A stretch of DNA of 64,000 nucleotides from Pseudooceanicola spongiae (GTDB taxonomy: Bacteria; Pseudomonadota; Alphaproteobacteria; Rhodobacterales; Rhodobacteraceae): contig NZ_CP045201.1 in assembly GCF_014899185.1 (NCBI RefSeq), positions 2,829,501-2,893,500 of the forward strand. The letters run 5' to 3'. The notes below the pieces were generated by a model. It did no database searches, had not been told where the DNA came from, and saw only the letters and a program-made list of their open reading frames with translations. The translations under genes were made by a program, and so were the position numbers. Numbering within the stretch: position 1 is the first letter of the stretch; each line of letters begins with the position of its first letter. This document shows, in pieces, positions 26,523 to 34,401 of the stretch.

Positions 26523-26687
26523 CACCCCCGGAGATCCCCGAATGGGGCGCTGCCCCCGTCTCCCTGCGGGAGCCTCCCCCGGAGTATAAAAGCAAGAAGA
26601 AGCCCGATGACCTCGACCGCCAGCTCTTTCATCTTGCCAGAAATACTTCGGGGGAGTCGGCGCCAGCCGACGGGGGCAGAGCCCCCG
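26523..26687. repeat. Mosaic palindromic element, copy R2 (rearranged halves)
   Basis: Contains a right half (GGGGCGCTGCCCCC, then GCCTCCCCCGGAGTAT and GCAAGAAGAAG at 26592-26602) followed by a left half. The left half is TCATCTTGCC at 26629, AGAAATACTTCGGGGGAG, the hairpin TCGGC-GCCA-GCCGA at 26657-26670, and GGGGGC-AGA-GCCCCC at 26672-26686. The order right-then-left matches R1. It lies between fbp and the acyl-CoA dehydrogenase gene, both on the minus strand. Confidence 0.7.
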
Positions 26688-26696
26688 CCTGGTGCC

Positions 26697-27917
26697 TCAG
26701 TTGCGATATTGCTTCAGTTCCAGTTTCGCGATGGTTTCGCGGTGCACCTCATCGGGGCCGTCCACCAGACGCATGGTGCGGGCATTGGCGAAGGCCGCGG
26801 CGAGGAAGGTGTCCTGACTGACACCCTGCGCCCCATGGAACTGGATCGCGCGATCGACGACGCGCTGCACCATGTTGGCGCCCACGACCTTGATCATCGC
26901 AATCTCCTTGCGGGCCGCCTTGTTGCCCACGGTGTCCATCATGTAGGCGGCATGCATCGTCAGCAGGCGGGCCTGTTCGATCTCGCAGCGGCTTTCGGCG
27001 ATCCAGTGTTTGTTCACGCCCATCTCGGCAATCGGCTGACCGAAGGCGGTGCGTTGCAGCCCGCGTTCGCACATGGATTGCAGGGCACGCTCCGCCTGAC
27101 CAATGGAGCGCATGCAGTGGTGGATGCGGCCAGGCCCCAGGCGGCCTTGGGCGATTTCAAATCCACGGCCTTCGCCGAGCAGGATGTTGGAGGCCGGCAC
27201 GCGCACATTGTCATAGCGGATCTCGGCATGGCCGTGCGGCGCGTGGTCATAGCCGATCACATGCAGCGGGCGCACGATGGTGACGCCCGGAGTGTCCAGC
27301 GGCACCAGAATCATGCTCTGCTGGCGGTGTTTTTCCGCGGTCTTGTCGGTCTTGCCCATGACGATCGCGATCTTGCAGGCCTTGTCCATCGCGCCCGAGG
27401 ACCACCATTTTACGCCGTTGATCACGTAGTCATCGCCGTCGCGGCGAATCTCTGTCTGGATGTTGGTCGCATCGGACGAGGCCACATCGGGCTCGGTCAT
27501 CGAAAAGCACGACCGGATCTCGCCATCCATCAGGGGGCGCAGCCATTTGGCGCGCTGATCGGCATCCCCATAGAGAAACAGCGTCTCCATGTTGCCGGTG
27601 TCGGGGGCGGAGCAGTTGAACGGCTCGGACCCGATGAAGGATTTGCCCATCTGTTCGCAGAGCATGCCATATTCGACGTTGCTCAGCCCCATGCCCTCGT
27701 AGCCCTCTTTCGAGTGCGGCAGGAACATGTTCCACAGGCCGGCCTCGCGCGCCTTGACCTTCAGCTCTTCCATGATCGGCGGATGGGTCCAGCGGTCACC
27801 CGCAGCGTGCTGTTCGGCAAAGACTTTCTCGTTCGGAAAGATATTCTCTTCCATGAACGCGATCAGCTTTGAGCGCAGCTCCCGCGCCCGGTCCGATATC
27901 GGGAAATGGTCGTACAT
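26697..27917 (-). CDS. Acyl-CoA dehydrogenase, ACAD10/11 (LvaC)-like
   Basis: A 406-residue FAD enzyme. Its sequence follows the C-terminal dehydrogenase half of animal ACAD11 closely from memory: [66 protein letters not shown] and the terminal DGPDEVH. In the ACAD10/11 and LvaC group the enzyme acts on phosphorylated 4-hydroxyacyl-CoAs instead of simple alpha-beta oxidation. The matching kinase type is at 48.8 kb. GGAGGATGCCA precedes the chosen ATG; earlier in-frame ATGs lie inside or upstream of that site. It is divergent from an acyl-CoA ligase operon, with a TTCCG-N5-CGGAA palindrome between. Confidence 0.9.
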   Translation of the reverse strand: MYDHFPISDRARELRSKLIAFMEENIFPNEKVFAEQHAAGDRWTHPPIMEELKVKAREAGLWNMFLPHSKEGYEGMGLSNVEYGMLCEQMGKSFIGSEPFNCSAPDTGNMETLFLYGDADQRAKWLRPLMDGEIRSCFSMTEPDVASSDATNIQTEIRRDGDDYVINGVKWWSSGAMDKACKIAIVMGKTDKTAEKHRQQSMILVPLDTPGVTIVRPLHVIGYDHAPHGHAEIRYDNVRVPASNILLGEGRGFEIAQGRLGPGRIHHCMRSIGQAERALQSMCERGLQRTAFGQPIAEMGVNKHWIAESRCEIEQARLLTMHAAYMMDTVGNKAARKEIAMIKVVGANMVQRVVDRAIQFHGAQGVSQDTFLAAAFANARTMRLVDGPDEVHRETIAKLELKQYRN

Positions 27918-27989
27918 TGGCATCCTCCTCATCATCCTCCCCCACTTGATGCCCGGCGAAAGCCGAACGGTCAATAGTGTGGAAGACTT

Positions 27990-28008
27990 TTCCGTTAAGC
28001 GGAATATT
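27990..28008. promoter_or_regulatory. Candidate operator TTCCG-N5-CGGAA (divergent acd/ligase promoter)
   Basis: TTCCG (27990-27994) and CGGAA (28000-28004) flank TTAAG, followed by TATT. The related half CTATTCCGCAA lies at 28035-28045. The same palindrome architecture occurs at 34291-34305 in the other divergent promoter of this catabolic region. The IclR-type protein encoded at 32.2 kb is the nearest candidate binder; this is inferred. Confidence 0.5.
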
Positions 28009-28073
28009 GACGAGGCCTTCCGCTTCGTGGCAGGCTATTCCGCAAGTACACCCCTTTGGGAGGAGGGTCAGCC

Positions 28074-29609
28074 ATGGCGAAAAACGAGCTTCGCCTGCGC
28101 GCGCCGCAGGTGGAAGATGAACAGTTCAATGATTTCGGGCAGATGATCCGGGAGGTGGCACAGCGCACCCCCGACAGCACCGCCGTCATCGACGAGCACG
28201 GCAGCCTCAGCTGGCGCGACTTTGCCGCCCTCGTGGCGTGCATTGCCGGGCGGCTGGCCGAACGCGGCATCGGCCCCGGCGCGCGCGTCATGTCGCTGTC
28301 GGAAAACTCGGCGGCGCATCTCGCGCTTTATGCCGGGGTGCTGAGTAGCGGGGCCTGCATGGTGCCCCTGCCCTGGTCCGCCAGCCCCGAGGCGCTGGTC
28401 AAGATGCGCGCCGATTGTGGTGCCGAGCTGCTGTTTGCCAGCAAGACCCACCGCGCCGTCGCCGATACGCTGGGGGCCGAGGTCATTGCGCTGGAAGACC
28501 TCGATGCCTTCGCGGAAGGCCCTGAGGGCGCGCCTGTCAGCGTCAGCCCGGATGATTTCTTCGACATCATCTATTCGTCGGGCACCACCGGCACGCCCAA
28601 GGGAATCGTGCACGAACACCGCTTCCGCTCGCGTCAGTTTGGCCGCTTCGGCGATCTGGGGCTTGATGGCGACGCGGTACAGATCATGTCGACGCCGCTC
28701 TATTCCAACACCACGCTGGTCGCGGTGCTGTCGGGGCTGGCGGGCGGCGGCTGCATCGTCAGCATGGCCAAGTTCAACACCATCGGCTTTCTCGACCTGT
28801 CGCAGCGCCACCGTGCCACCCATGCCATGCTGGTGCCGGTGCAATACATGCGCCTGATGGCCGAGCCGACGTTCGATGACTACGACCTGTCGTCCTACGC
28901 GTGCAAATTCTCCACCTCCGCGCCGCTGCCCGGGCCGCTGATCGCCAAGATCATGGACCGCTGGCCCGGCAATCTGGTGGAGTTCTACGGCATGACCGAG
29001 GGGGGCGTTTCCACCGTGCTGAACTGCGCCGCCAACCCGACAAAATGGGACACCGCCGGCAGTATCTCCGAAGGCAGTGAGGTCAAGATCATCGGCGAGG
29101 ACGGTCAGGAGCTGCCCCCCGGCAGCTATGGCGAGATCGCCGGGCGCTCCGGCTCGATGATGCCGGGCTACCTCAACGCCCCCGACAAGACGGCCGAGGC
29201 GATGTGGCGCGACGCCAACGGGAATGACTTCATCCGCACCGGCGACATGGGGCGGCTGGACGAGGACGGCTTTCTGCATCTGCTCGACCGCAAGAAGGAC
29301 ATGATCATCACCGGCGGCTTCAACGTCTATGCCGCTGATCTTGAGGCCGTGTTGCGCGCCCATCCCGCCGTCGCCGACGTCGCCGTCATCGCCGTGCCCA
29401 GCGCCGACTGGGGCGAGACTCCTCTGGCGCTGGTGGTCCCGCAAACCCCGACCGAAGCCGAAGAGCTCCGCCTCTGGGCCAACGAACGTCTGGGCAAATT
29501 GCAACGCCTCAGCGCGGTGGAATTCCGCGAAGACCTGCCACGCAGCGAGATCGGCAAGATCCTGAAACGAGAGCTGCGCGCCCCCTACTGGAACAAGGAA
29601 ACGGCATGA
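28074..29609 (+). CDS. AMP-dependent acyl-CoA ligase
   Basis: A 511-residue adenylate-forming ligase that activates a carboxylic acid to its CoA thioester via an acyl-AMP. The P-loop is IIYSSGTTGTPKGIVHEH (about residues 163-180), the adenine motif is VEFYGMTEGG, the hinge region is DRKKDMIITGGFNVYAADLE and the catalytic Lys is in RSEIGKILKREL. A strong ribosome site (GGGAGGAGG) precedes the ATG; an in-frame start 18 bases earlier overlaps that site. It is first in an operon with an SDR and a second ligase, each overlapping the next. Confidence 0.92.
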   Translation: MAKNELRLRAPQVEDEQFNDFGQMIREVAQRTPDSTAVIDEHGSLSWRDFAALVACIAGRLAERGIGPGARVMSLSENSAAHLALYAGVLSSGACMVPLPWSASPEALVKMRADCGAELLFASKTHRAVADTLGAEVIALEDLDAFAEGPEGAPVSVSPDDFFDIIYSSGTTGTPKGIVHEHRFRSRQFGRFGDLGLDGDAVQIMSTPLYSNTTLVAVLSGLAGGGCIVSMAKFNTIGFLDLSQRHRATHAMLVPVQYMRLMAEPTFDDYDLSSYACKFSTSAPLPGPLIAKIMDRWPGNLVEFYGMTEGGVSTVLNCAANPTKWDTAGSISEGSEVKIIGEDGQELPPGSYGEIAGRSGSMMPGYLNAPDKTAEAMWRDANGNDFIRTGDMGRLDEDGFLHLLDRKKDMIITGGFNVYAADLEAVLRAHPAVADVAVIAVPSADWGETPLALVVPQTPTEAEELRLWANERLGKLQRLSAVEFREDLPRSEIGKILKRELRAPYWNKETA

Positions 29610-30379
29610 AACGCTATGATGGAAAGGTCGCCGTGGTCACCGGCGCCGCCAGCGGCATTGGCCGCGCCACGGCGCATCGCCTCGCAGCCGAGGGCGCGCG
29701 CGTCTGCCTGATCGACCTGAACGAAGACGCCCTGCGCGCCGCCGCGCCTGCGGGCGATCACATGATCCACCCCTGCGATATCGCGGACGAGGCGCAGGTC
29801 GAGGCCGCCGTCGCCGCCGTTGTCGCCCGCTTCGGTCGCATCGACGCGCTGGCCAACAATGCCGGCGTGATCTGCGACAAGGAACCGATCACCAACAATT
29901 CCATCGAGATGTGGCACAAGGTGCTGGGCGTCAACCTGATCGGCCTGGCGATGATGCTCAAGCACACCGCCCGCGTCATGGTCGGGCAAGGCAGCGGCGC
30001 CATCGTCAACACCGCCTCGGTTGCGGGCATCCGCTCCGGTGCCGGGGGCAATGCCTATTCCGCCTCCAAGGCCGGGGTCATCAACCTGACGATGACGGCG
30101 GCCTGTGACCTTGGCGGGCATGGCGTGCGCGTCAACGCCGTCTGCCCAGGGCTGATCGAAACCGGCATGACCAAGTTCGTCTTTGACTACGCCCGCGAGG
30201 CCGGGAAAGAGGCAAAGCTCGGTTCGCGCTGCGAGCTGCGCCGCTATGGCCGCCCCGAAGAGATCGCCGCCGCCATCGCCTTCCTCGCCTCTGACGATGC
30301 CAGCTATATCACCGGGCAGGCCCTGCCGGTGGATGGCGGCAACACCGCCTCGCTGAACCTGCCGGGGATGAAGGTCTGA
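29606..30379 (+). CDS. SDR family oxidoreductase
   Basis: A 257-residue classical SDR with TGAASGIG (residues about 12-19), NNAG, the catalytic YSASK and a typical C-terminal DGGNTASLNLPG. The reaction is probably NAD(P)-linked oxidation of a hydroxyacyl-CoA or alcohol, inferred from its position between two acyl-CoA ligases. It overlaps the upstream ligase by ATGA and the downstream ligase by one base (TGATG), so the three proteins are translationally coupled. Confidence 0.9.
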   Translation: MKRYDGKVAVVTGAASGIGRATAHRLAAEGARVCLIDLNEDALRAAAPAGDHMIHPCDIADEAQVEAAVAAVVARFGRIDALANNAGVICDKEPITNNSIEMWHKVLGVNLIGLAMMLKHTARVMVGQGSGAIVNTASVAGIRSGAGGNAYSASKAGVINLTMTAACDLGGHGVRVNAVCPGLIETGMTKFVFDYAREAGKEAKLGSRCELRRYGRPEEIAAAIAFLASDDASYITGQALPVDGGNTASLNLPGMKV

Positions 30380-32070
30380 TGCCCAACACACCCAACCACA
30401 TGCTGCACATGAAATACTGGCCTCCGGGCCTGCCGACCGACCTGCACCTGCCGACGCACTCCGTCGCGCAGAACCTGATCGACAGCGCCACCCGCGTCCC
30501 CGATCAGATCGCCATCCGCTTTCACGGGGTCACCCTGACCTATGCCGAGATGCTGTCTCAGGTCGAACGCCTTGCCGGGTGGCTGCAGGCGCGCGGCGTG
30601 GTGCGCGGTGACCGGGTGCTGCTCTACATGCAGAACGCGCCGCAGTGCATGATCGCCTACTACGCCATCCTGCGCGCCGATGCCGCCGTCATCCCCGTCA
30701 ACCCGATGAACCGCCACGCCGAGCTGGAGCACCTTGCCCGCGACACCGGCGCCCGCATCGTGATGTGCGGCACCGAGCTGGTCGAGCATCTGACCCCGCT
30801 GGTCACCGAAGGCCTGCTCGACCACATCGTCGCTGCCGCCTATGCCGACATGACCGACCCCGCCTATGACATCCCCCTGTTTGAAGCCCTGCAAGGCCAG
30901 AGCGATGTGCTCTGCGATGGTCCCGGTGTCACGCCGTTCCGCGCCGCGCTGGCCGAGGGGCACACCCCCGGTCCGATCACCGCAGGGGCCGAGGATCTGG
31001 CCGTCATCCCCTACAGCTCCGGTACCACAGGCAATCCCAAAGGCTGCGTGCACACCCATGCCAGCGTGCAGGCCACGATCCACGGCGGCGCCGCCTGGAA
31101 CCCCTCGGGGGAGCCGAACGCCGTGCACCTCGTCTCGCTGCCGCTGTTTCACGTCACGGGCATGCAAAGCTCCATGTCGATCCCGATCCTGCTGGGGCAG
31201 GAGATGGTGATCCTGACCCGCTGGAACCGCGAAACCGCCTGCCAGCTGATCGAGCGCCACCGCGTCACCCGCTGGCGCAATATCGCGACCATGGCGATCG
31301 ACCTGCTGAACACCCCGGGGATCGAGGGCTACGACCTCTCCAGCCTGCGCGGCATCGGCGGCGGTGGCGCTGCCATGCCCGAAGCGGTGGCCGACCGCCT
31401 GCACACCCTCACCGGCCTCGACTATATCGAAGGCTACGGGCTGTCCGAGACCATGGGCGGCAGCCACATCAACCCGGTGCACCGCCCCAAGCGGCAATGC
31501 CTCGGCATCCCCGTGATCAACGTCGACTCGCGCATCCTCGACCTGCAAACGGGCGCCGAGCTTGGGCCCAACCAGCCCGGCGAAGTCATCATCCACGCCC
31601 CGCAGGTGTTTCGCGGCTACTGGCAGCGCCCCGAGGAGACGGCCGAGGCCTTCGTGCAGATCGACGGCAAGGCGTTCTTTCGCACCGGCGACATCGCGCA
31701 GTATGACGAAGATGGCTATTTCTTCATGGTCGACCGGGTCAAGCGCATGATCAACGCCTCCGGCTTCAAGGTCTGGCCGGCCGAGGTCGAAGCCCTGATG
31801 CACCGCCACCCCGAGCTGACCGAGGTCTGCATCATCGGCACCTCCGACCCCCGCCGCGGCGAGAGCGTCAAGGCCATCGCCGTGCGCCGCGCCGGATCGC
31901 AGGTGACCGAGGCCGAGGTGATCGAGTGGTGCAAATCCGAAATGGCCGCCTACAAATGCCCGAAAGAGGTCGAGTTCACCGACAGCCTGCCGAAATCCGG
32001 TGCCGGCAAGGTGATGTGGCGGGCGCTGGCGGAAAATGAGGCGAAGCGCACCCGCGCCGAGACCGTGTGA
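30379..32070 (+). CDS. Long-chain-type AMP-dependent acyl-CoA ligase
   Basis: A 563-residue adenylate-forming ligase. Motifs: [19 protein letters not shown] (about residues 212-230), GYGLSETMGG, the hinge DRVKRMINASGFKVWPAEVE and the catalytic Lys in KSGAGKVMWRAL. The domain arrangement is that of fatty-acid and aromatic/branched acid CoA synthetases; the acid is not identifiable. It is the third gene of the operon and is followed by an 11-bp hairpin, so the downstream IclR gene may have its own promoter. Confidence 0.92.
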   Translation: MPNTPNHMLHMKYWPPGLPTDLHLPTHSVAQNLIDSATRVPDQIAIRFHGVTLTYAEMLSQVERLAGWLQARGVVRGDRVLLYMQNAPQCMIAYYAILRADAAVIPVNPMNRHAELEHLARDTGARIVMCGTELVEHLTPLVTEGLLDHIVAAAYADMTDPAYDIPLFEALQGQSDVLCDGPGVTPFRAALAEGHTPGPITAGAEDLAVIPYSSGTTGNPKGCVHTHASVQATIHGGAAWNPSGEPNAVHLVSLPLFHVTGMQSSMSIPILLGQEMVILTRWNRETACQLIERHRVTRWRNIATMAIDLLNTPGIEGYDLSSLRGIGGGGAAMPEAVADRLHTLTGLDYIEGYGLSETMGGSHINPVHRPKRQCLGIPVINVDSRILDLQTGAELGPNQPGEVIIHAPQVFRGYWQRPEETAEAFVQIDGKAFFRTGDIAQYDEDGYFFMVDRVKRMINASGFKVWPAEVEALMHRHPELTEVCIIGTSDPRRGESVKAIAVRRAGSQVTEAEVIEWCKSEMAAYKCPKEVEFTDSLPKSGAGKVMWRALAENEAKRTRAETV

Positions 32071-32072
32071 CA

Positions 32073-32106
32073 GGAGGGGCCGGCCACAAGCTTGACCGGC
32101 CCCTCC
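32073..32106 (+). terminator. Hairpin ending the ligase-SDR-ligase operon
   Basis: An 11-bp perfect stem GGAGGGGCCGG / CCGGCCCCTCC with a 12-base loop starts just after the stop codon. It is followed by CCAATAGG, without a T run. Confidence 0.55.
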
Positions 32107-32165
32107 CCAATAGGTAGCTGCGCGGAAACCAGACGCCCGCAAGGCGCGGAATAAGGAATAAACAT

Positions 32166-32984
32166 TTGCGCAAAAGAGCAAGCGAACCAGCGACAGACCT
32201 CGACCGGGGCGACAGCGACCGCCAGTTCGTCACAGCGCTGCACCGGGGCCTTGAAATCCTGCGCGCCTTCCGCCCCTCCGACAAGGCGGGCCTCGGCAAT
32301 TCCGAACTGGCCGAGCGAACCGGCCTGCCCAATTCCACCGTCTCCCGCCTCACCTTCACGCTGCTGAAATCGGGCTACCTCGTCTATGACGACGGCACCG
32401 GACGCTACCGTATGGGCGTGCCGGTCCTGTCGCTCGGCTATGCCTGCCTCGCCGGCATGCAGGTGCGCGAAACAGCGCAAGTCTACATGCAGAAACTGGC
32501 CGATGACTGCGGCGACGGCGTGCTTGTGGCCTTGGGCGGGCGCGACGACATGGCGATCACCTATATCGCGGCCGCCCGCTCCGAAGGGGTGATCTCGCTG
32601 CAACTCAACGTCGGCTCACGCATCTCGCTGGCCCGCTCGGCCATGGGCCGCGCCTATATCGCCGGCACGACCGAGACCGAACGCGCCGAAATCATCGAGC
32701 GCATCCGCGACCGCTACCCGGCTGAGCGCGTCAACGAAGTGCTCGAAGGCATCCACGACGCCCAGGAACAGATCGCGGCCAAGGGCTTTTACGCCAATAT
32801 CGGCGGCTGGCAGAAAGACGTCCACGCCGTGGCAGTCCCCTACGCCAGTCAACAGCCCAACACCCCGATGCTGGCCTTCAACCTCGGTGGCTACGCATTT
32901 TCGCTGACGAAAGAACGTATGGAAAATGAACTCGGCCCCAAACTGGTCGAGCTTGCCCGTATGGTCAGCCGCGTCGGCTACTAA
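32166..32984 (+). CDS. IclR family transcriptional regulator
   Basis: A 272-residue regulator starting at TTG with AAGGAATAAACAT upstream; no ATG occurs before the DNA-binding domain. The winged HTH covers about residues 20-90 (LHRGLEILRAF, ELAERTGLPNSTVSRLTFTL), and the C-terminal IclR effector domain follows (SRISLARSAMGRAYIAG, then an AKGFY segment before GGWQKDVHAVAVP). The effector is probably an acyl compound handled by the neighbouring ligases. Two direct CGGAA motifs lie in its leader (32123-32127, 32147-32151). It is the natural candidate for the TTCCG-N5-CGGAA palindromes near 28.0 and 34.3 kb. Confidence 0.9.
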   Translation: MRKRASEPATDLDRGDSDRQFVTALHRGLEILRAFRPSDKAGLGNSELAERTGLPNSTVSRLTFTLLKSGYLVYDDGTGRYRMGVPVLSLGYACLAGMQVRETAQVYMQKLADDCGDGVLVALGGRDDMAITYIAAARSEGVISLQLNVGSRISLARSAMGRAYIAGTTETERAEIIERIRDRYPAERVNEVLEGIHDAQEQIAAKGFYANIGGWQKDVHAVAVPYASQQPNTPMLAFNLGGYAFSLTKERMENELGPKLVELARMVSRVGY

Positions 32985-32990
32985 GCCGGG

Positions 32991-33153
32991 CTTCTTCTTG
33001 CCCTGAATACTCCGGGGGAATTGAGGCCGCAGGCCTCAAGGGGGCAGCGCCCCACTGCGACCTCACCCACCCTTGAGAGGTCAGAGGGGGGCTGTCTGCC
33101 CCCCACCGCGCGTGCCGCGCGCCTCCCCCCGAGAATATGTCAGCAAGAAGAAG
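32991..33153. repeat. Mosaic palindromic element, full copy R3
   Basis: A 163-bp unit with imperfect terminal inverted repeats: the left end starts CTTCTTCTTGCC and continues CTGAATACTCCGGGGGAA; the right end is CCTCCCCCCGAGAATAT ending GCAAGAAGAAG. Inside are the hairpins TTGAGGCC-GCA-GGCCTCAA and GGGGGCAGCGCCCC, then GGGGGGCTGTCTGCCCCCC and CGCGCG-TGC-CGCGCG. It separates the convergent IclR and quinone oxidoreductase genes and could act as their shared terminator. Confidence 0.8.
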
Positions 33154-33165
33154 GCGTAGCCCGAC

Positions 33166-34134
33166 TTAGGGCACCAGGGCGATCTTGCCGGTTGCGCCGC
33201 GTCCCAGAACCCGGCTCAGAACTTCGGCGGCTTTCCCCAGTCCGTAGCGGCCTTCGATGTAGGGGCGGACCGCGCCGGACTGATGCCAGGCGAACAGCTC
33301 TTTCATGTTCTCCTGGTAGGCGTCCGGTTCGTGCCGGGTCCAGTTGCCCCAGAAGACGCCAACGACCGAGTATTCCTTGACCAGTGTCAGGTTCACCGAC
33401 AACTTCGGGATCTCGCCACTGGCAAAACCGATCACCAGCAGGCGCCCGTTGCGCGCCATGAAGCGCGAGGCCGCCGCGAAGGCGTCGCCGCCGACGCTGT
33501 CATAGACCACATCCGCGCCATGGCCTTCGGTCAGCCGCTTGATATCGTCCTTCAGCGTGTCGTAGCCGATGGCGTGATCCGCACCGTTTTCCAAGGCAAT
33601 GGCGCGCTTTTCCTCGGTCGAGCAGACGGCGATCACCTTGGCGCCCATCGTCTTGCCGATCTGGATCGCGGCGATTCCGGTGGCGCCCGCCGCGCCGAAG
33701 ATCACCAGCCACTCGCCTGCTTTCAACGCCGCGCGTTGCTTGAGCGCATGGTGCGAGGTGCCATAGGCGACCAGCAGCGCACAGGCTTCGGCCGCGTCCA
33801 TCCCCTCCGGCAGGGCGAAACAGCGCTCGGCGGCGCAGATCGCCAGCTCCGCGTAGCCGCCGCCCGAGACCGCCGCCAGCACCCGGTCGCCGATGGCAAA
33901 GCGCGTCACGCCCGCGCCGAGCGCCACGATCTCGCCCGCGACTTCATTGCCCGGCGTAAAGGGCCGGTCGGGTTTCGCCTGGTAGAGCCCCTGGACCAGC
34001 AGGCCGTCGGGATAATTCACCCCTGCGGCCTGCATGCGGATCAGGACTTCGCCGTCGGCGGGGGTGGGATCGGGCAGATCCTCCAGTGACAAATCCTCCA
34101 ACGGGCCGAATTCATGGCAGACAATGGCTTTCAC
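33166..34134 (-). CDS. Zinc-type NADPH:quinone oxidoreductase family protein
   Basis: A 322-residue medium-chain dehydrogenase/reductase of the quinone oxidoreductase group, expected to use NADPH and to lack the catalytic zinc. The cofactor-binding motif is VIFGAAGATGIAAIQIGK (about residues 145-162), and the N-terminal GroES-like domain includes AAGVNYPDGLLVQGLY and PGNEVAGEIVALG. The start is GTG with GGAGGAGCCCCAG upstream. Relatives reduce quinones or enoyl-CoA/acryloyl-CoA; in this setting an enoyl-thioester reductase role is possible. It is divergent from a ligase gene. Confidence 0.88.
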   Translation of the reverse strand: MKAIVCHEFGPLEDLSLEDLPDPTPADGEVLIRMQAAGVNYPDGLLVQGLYQAKPDRPFTPGNEVAGEIVALGAGVTRFAIGDRVLAAVSGGGYAELAICAAERCFALPEGMDAAEACALLVAYGTSHHALKQRAALKAGEWLVIFGAAGATGIAAIQIGKTMGAKVIAVCSTEEKRAIALENGADHAIGYDTLKDDIKRLTEGHGADVVYDSVGGDAFAAASRFMARNGRLLVIGFASGEIPKLSVNLTLVKEYSVVGVFWGNWTRHEPDAYQENMKELFAWHQSGAVRPYIEGRYGLGKAAEVLSRVLGRGATGKIALVP

Positions 34135-34290
34135 CTGGGGCTCCTCCTCATCGATTCGCGGGGCGATTTTGCCGCGCGTGCTTGGTCCTGCCCAGACTAG
34201 GGAAAATGCGCATTTACGCTAGGGAAATCAGTCTGTTAAGCCCATTTCCGCCACTCATTTAAACGCCGCAGCGCAGCATCTCCCGACGCC

Positions 34291-34326
34291 TTCCGACCTG
34301 CGGAATTTCAACGGAAAAATATTCCG
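34291..34326. promoter_or_regulatory. Candidate operators TTCCG-N5-CGGAA and CGGAA-N5-TTCCG
   Basis: TTCCG (34291-34295), ACCTG, CGGAA (34301-34305) repeat the palindrome found at 27990. A second pair, CGGAA (34312-34316), five bases, TTCCG (34322-34326), follows. The sites lie in the 267-base divergent region between the quinone oxidoreductase and the ligase genes. Shared regulation with the operons at 28 kb is inferred. Confidence 0.5.
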
Positions 34327-34401
34327 CAGATCAGCGGATTCCCTTGGGTCCGCGCGCAATCGGGACTATCTTTCGAACAGGAGAATTTGGGAGGAGACGA
34401 C

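Noticed and set aside
30304-32181. A 625-codon minus-strand frame opposite ligase 2
   Set aside because: It is antisense to a clear ligase, has His/Gly/Asp-rich composition and no recognisable domain.
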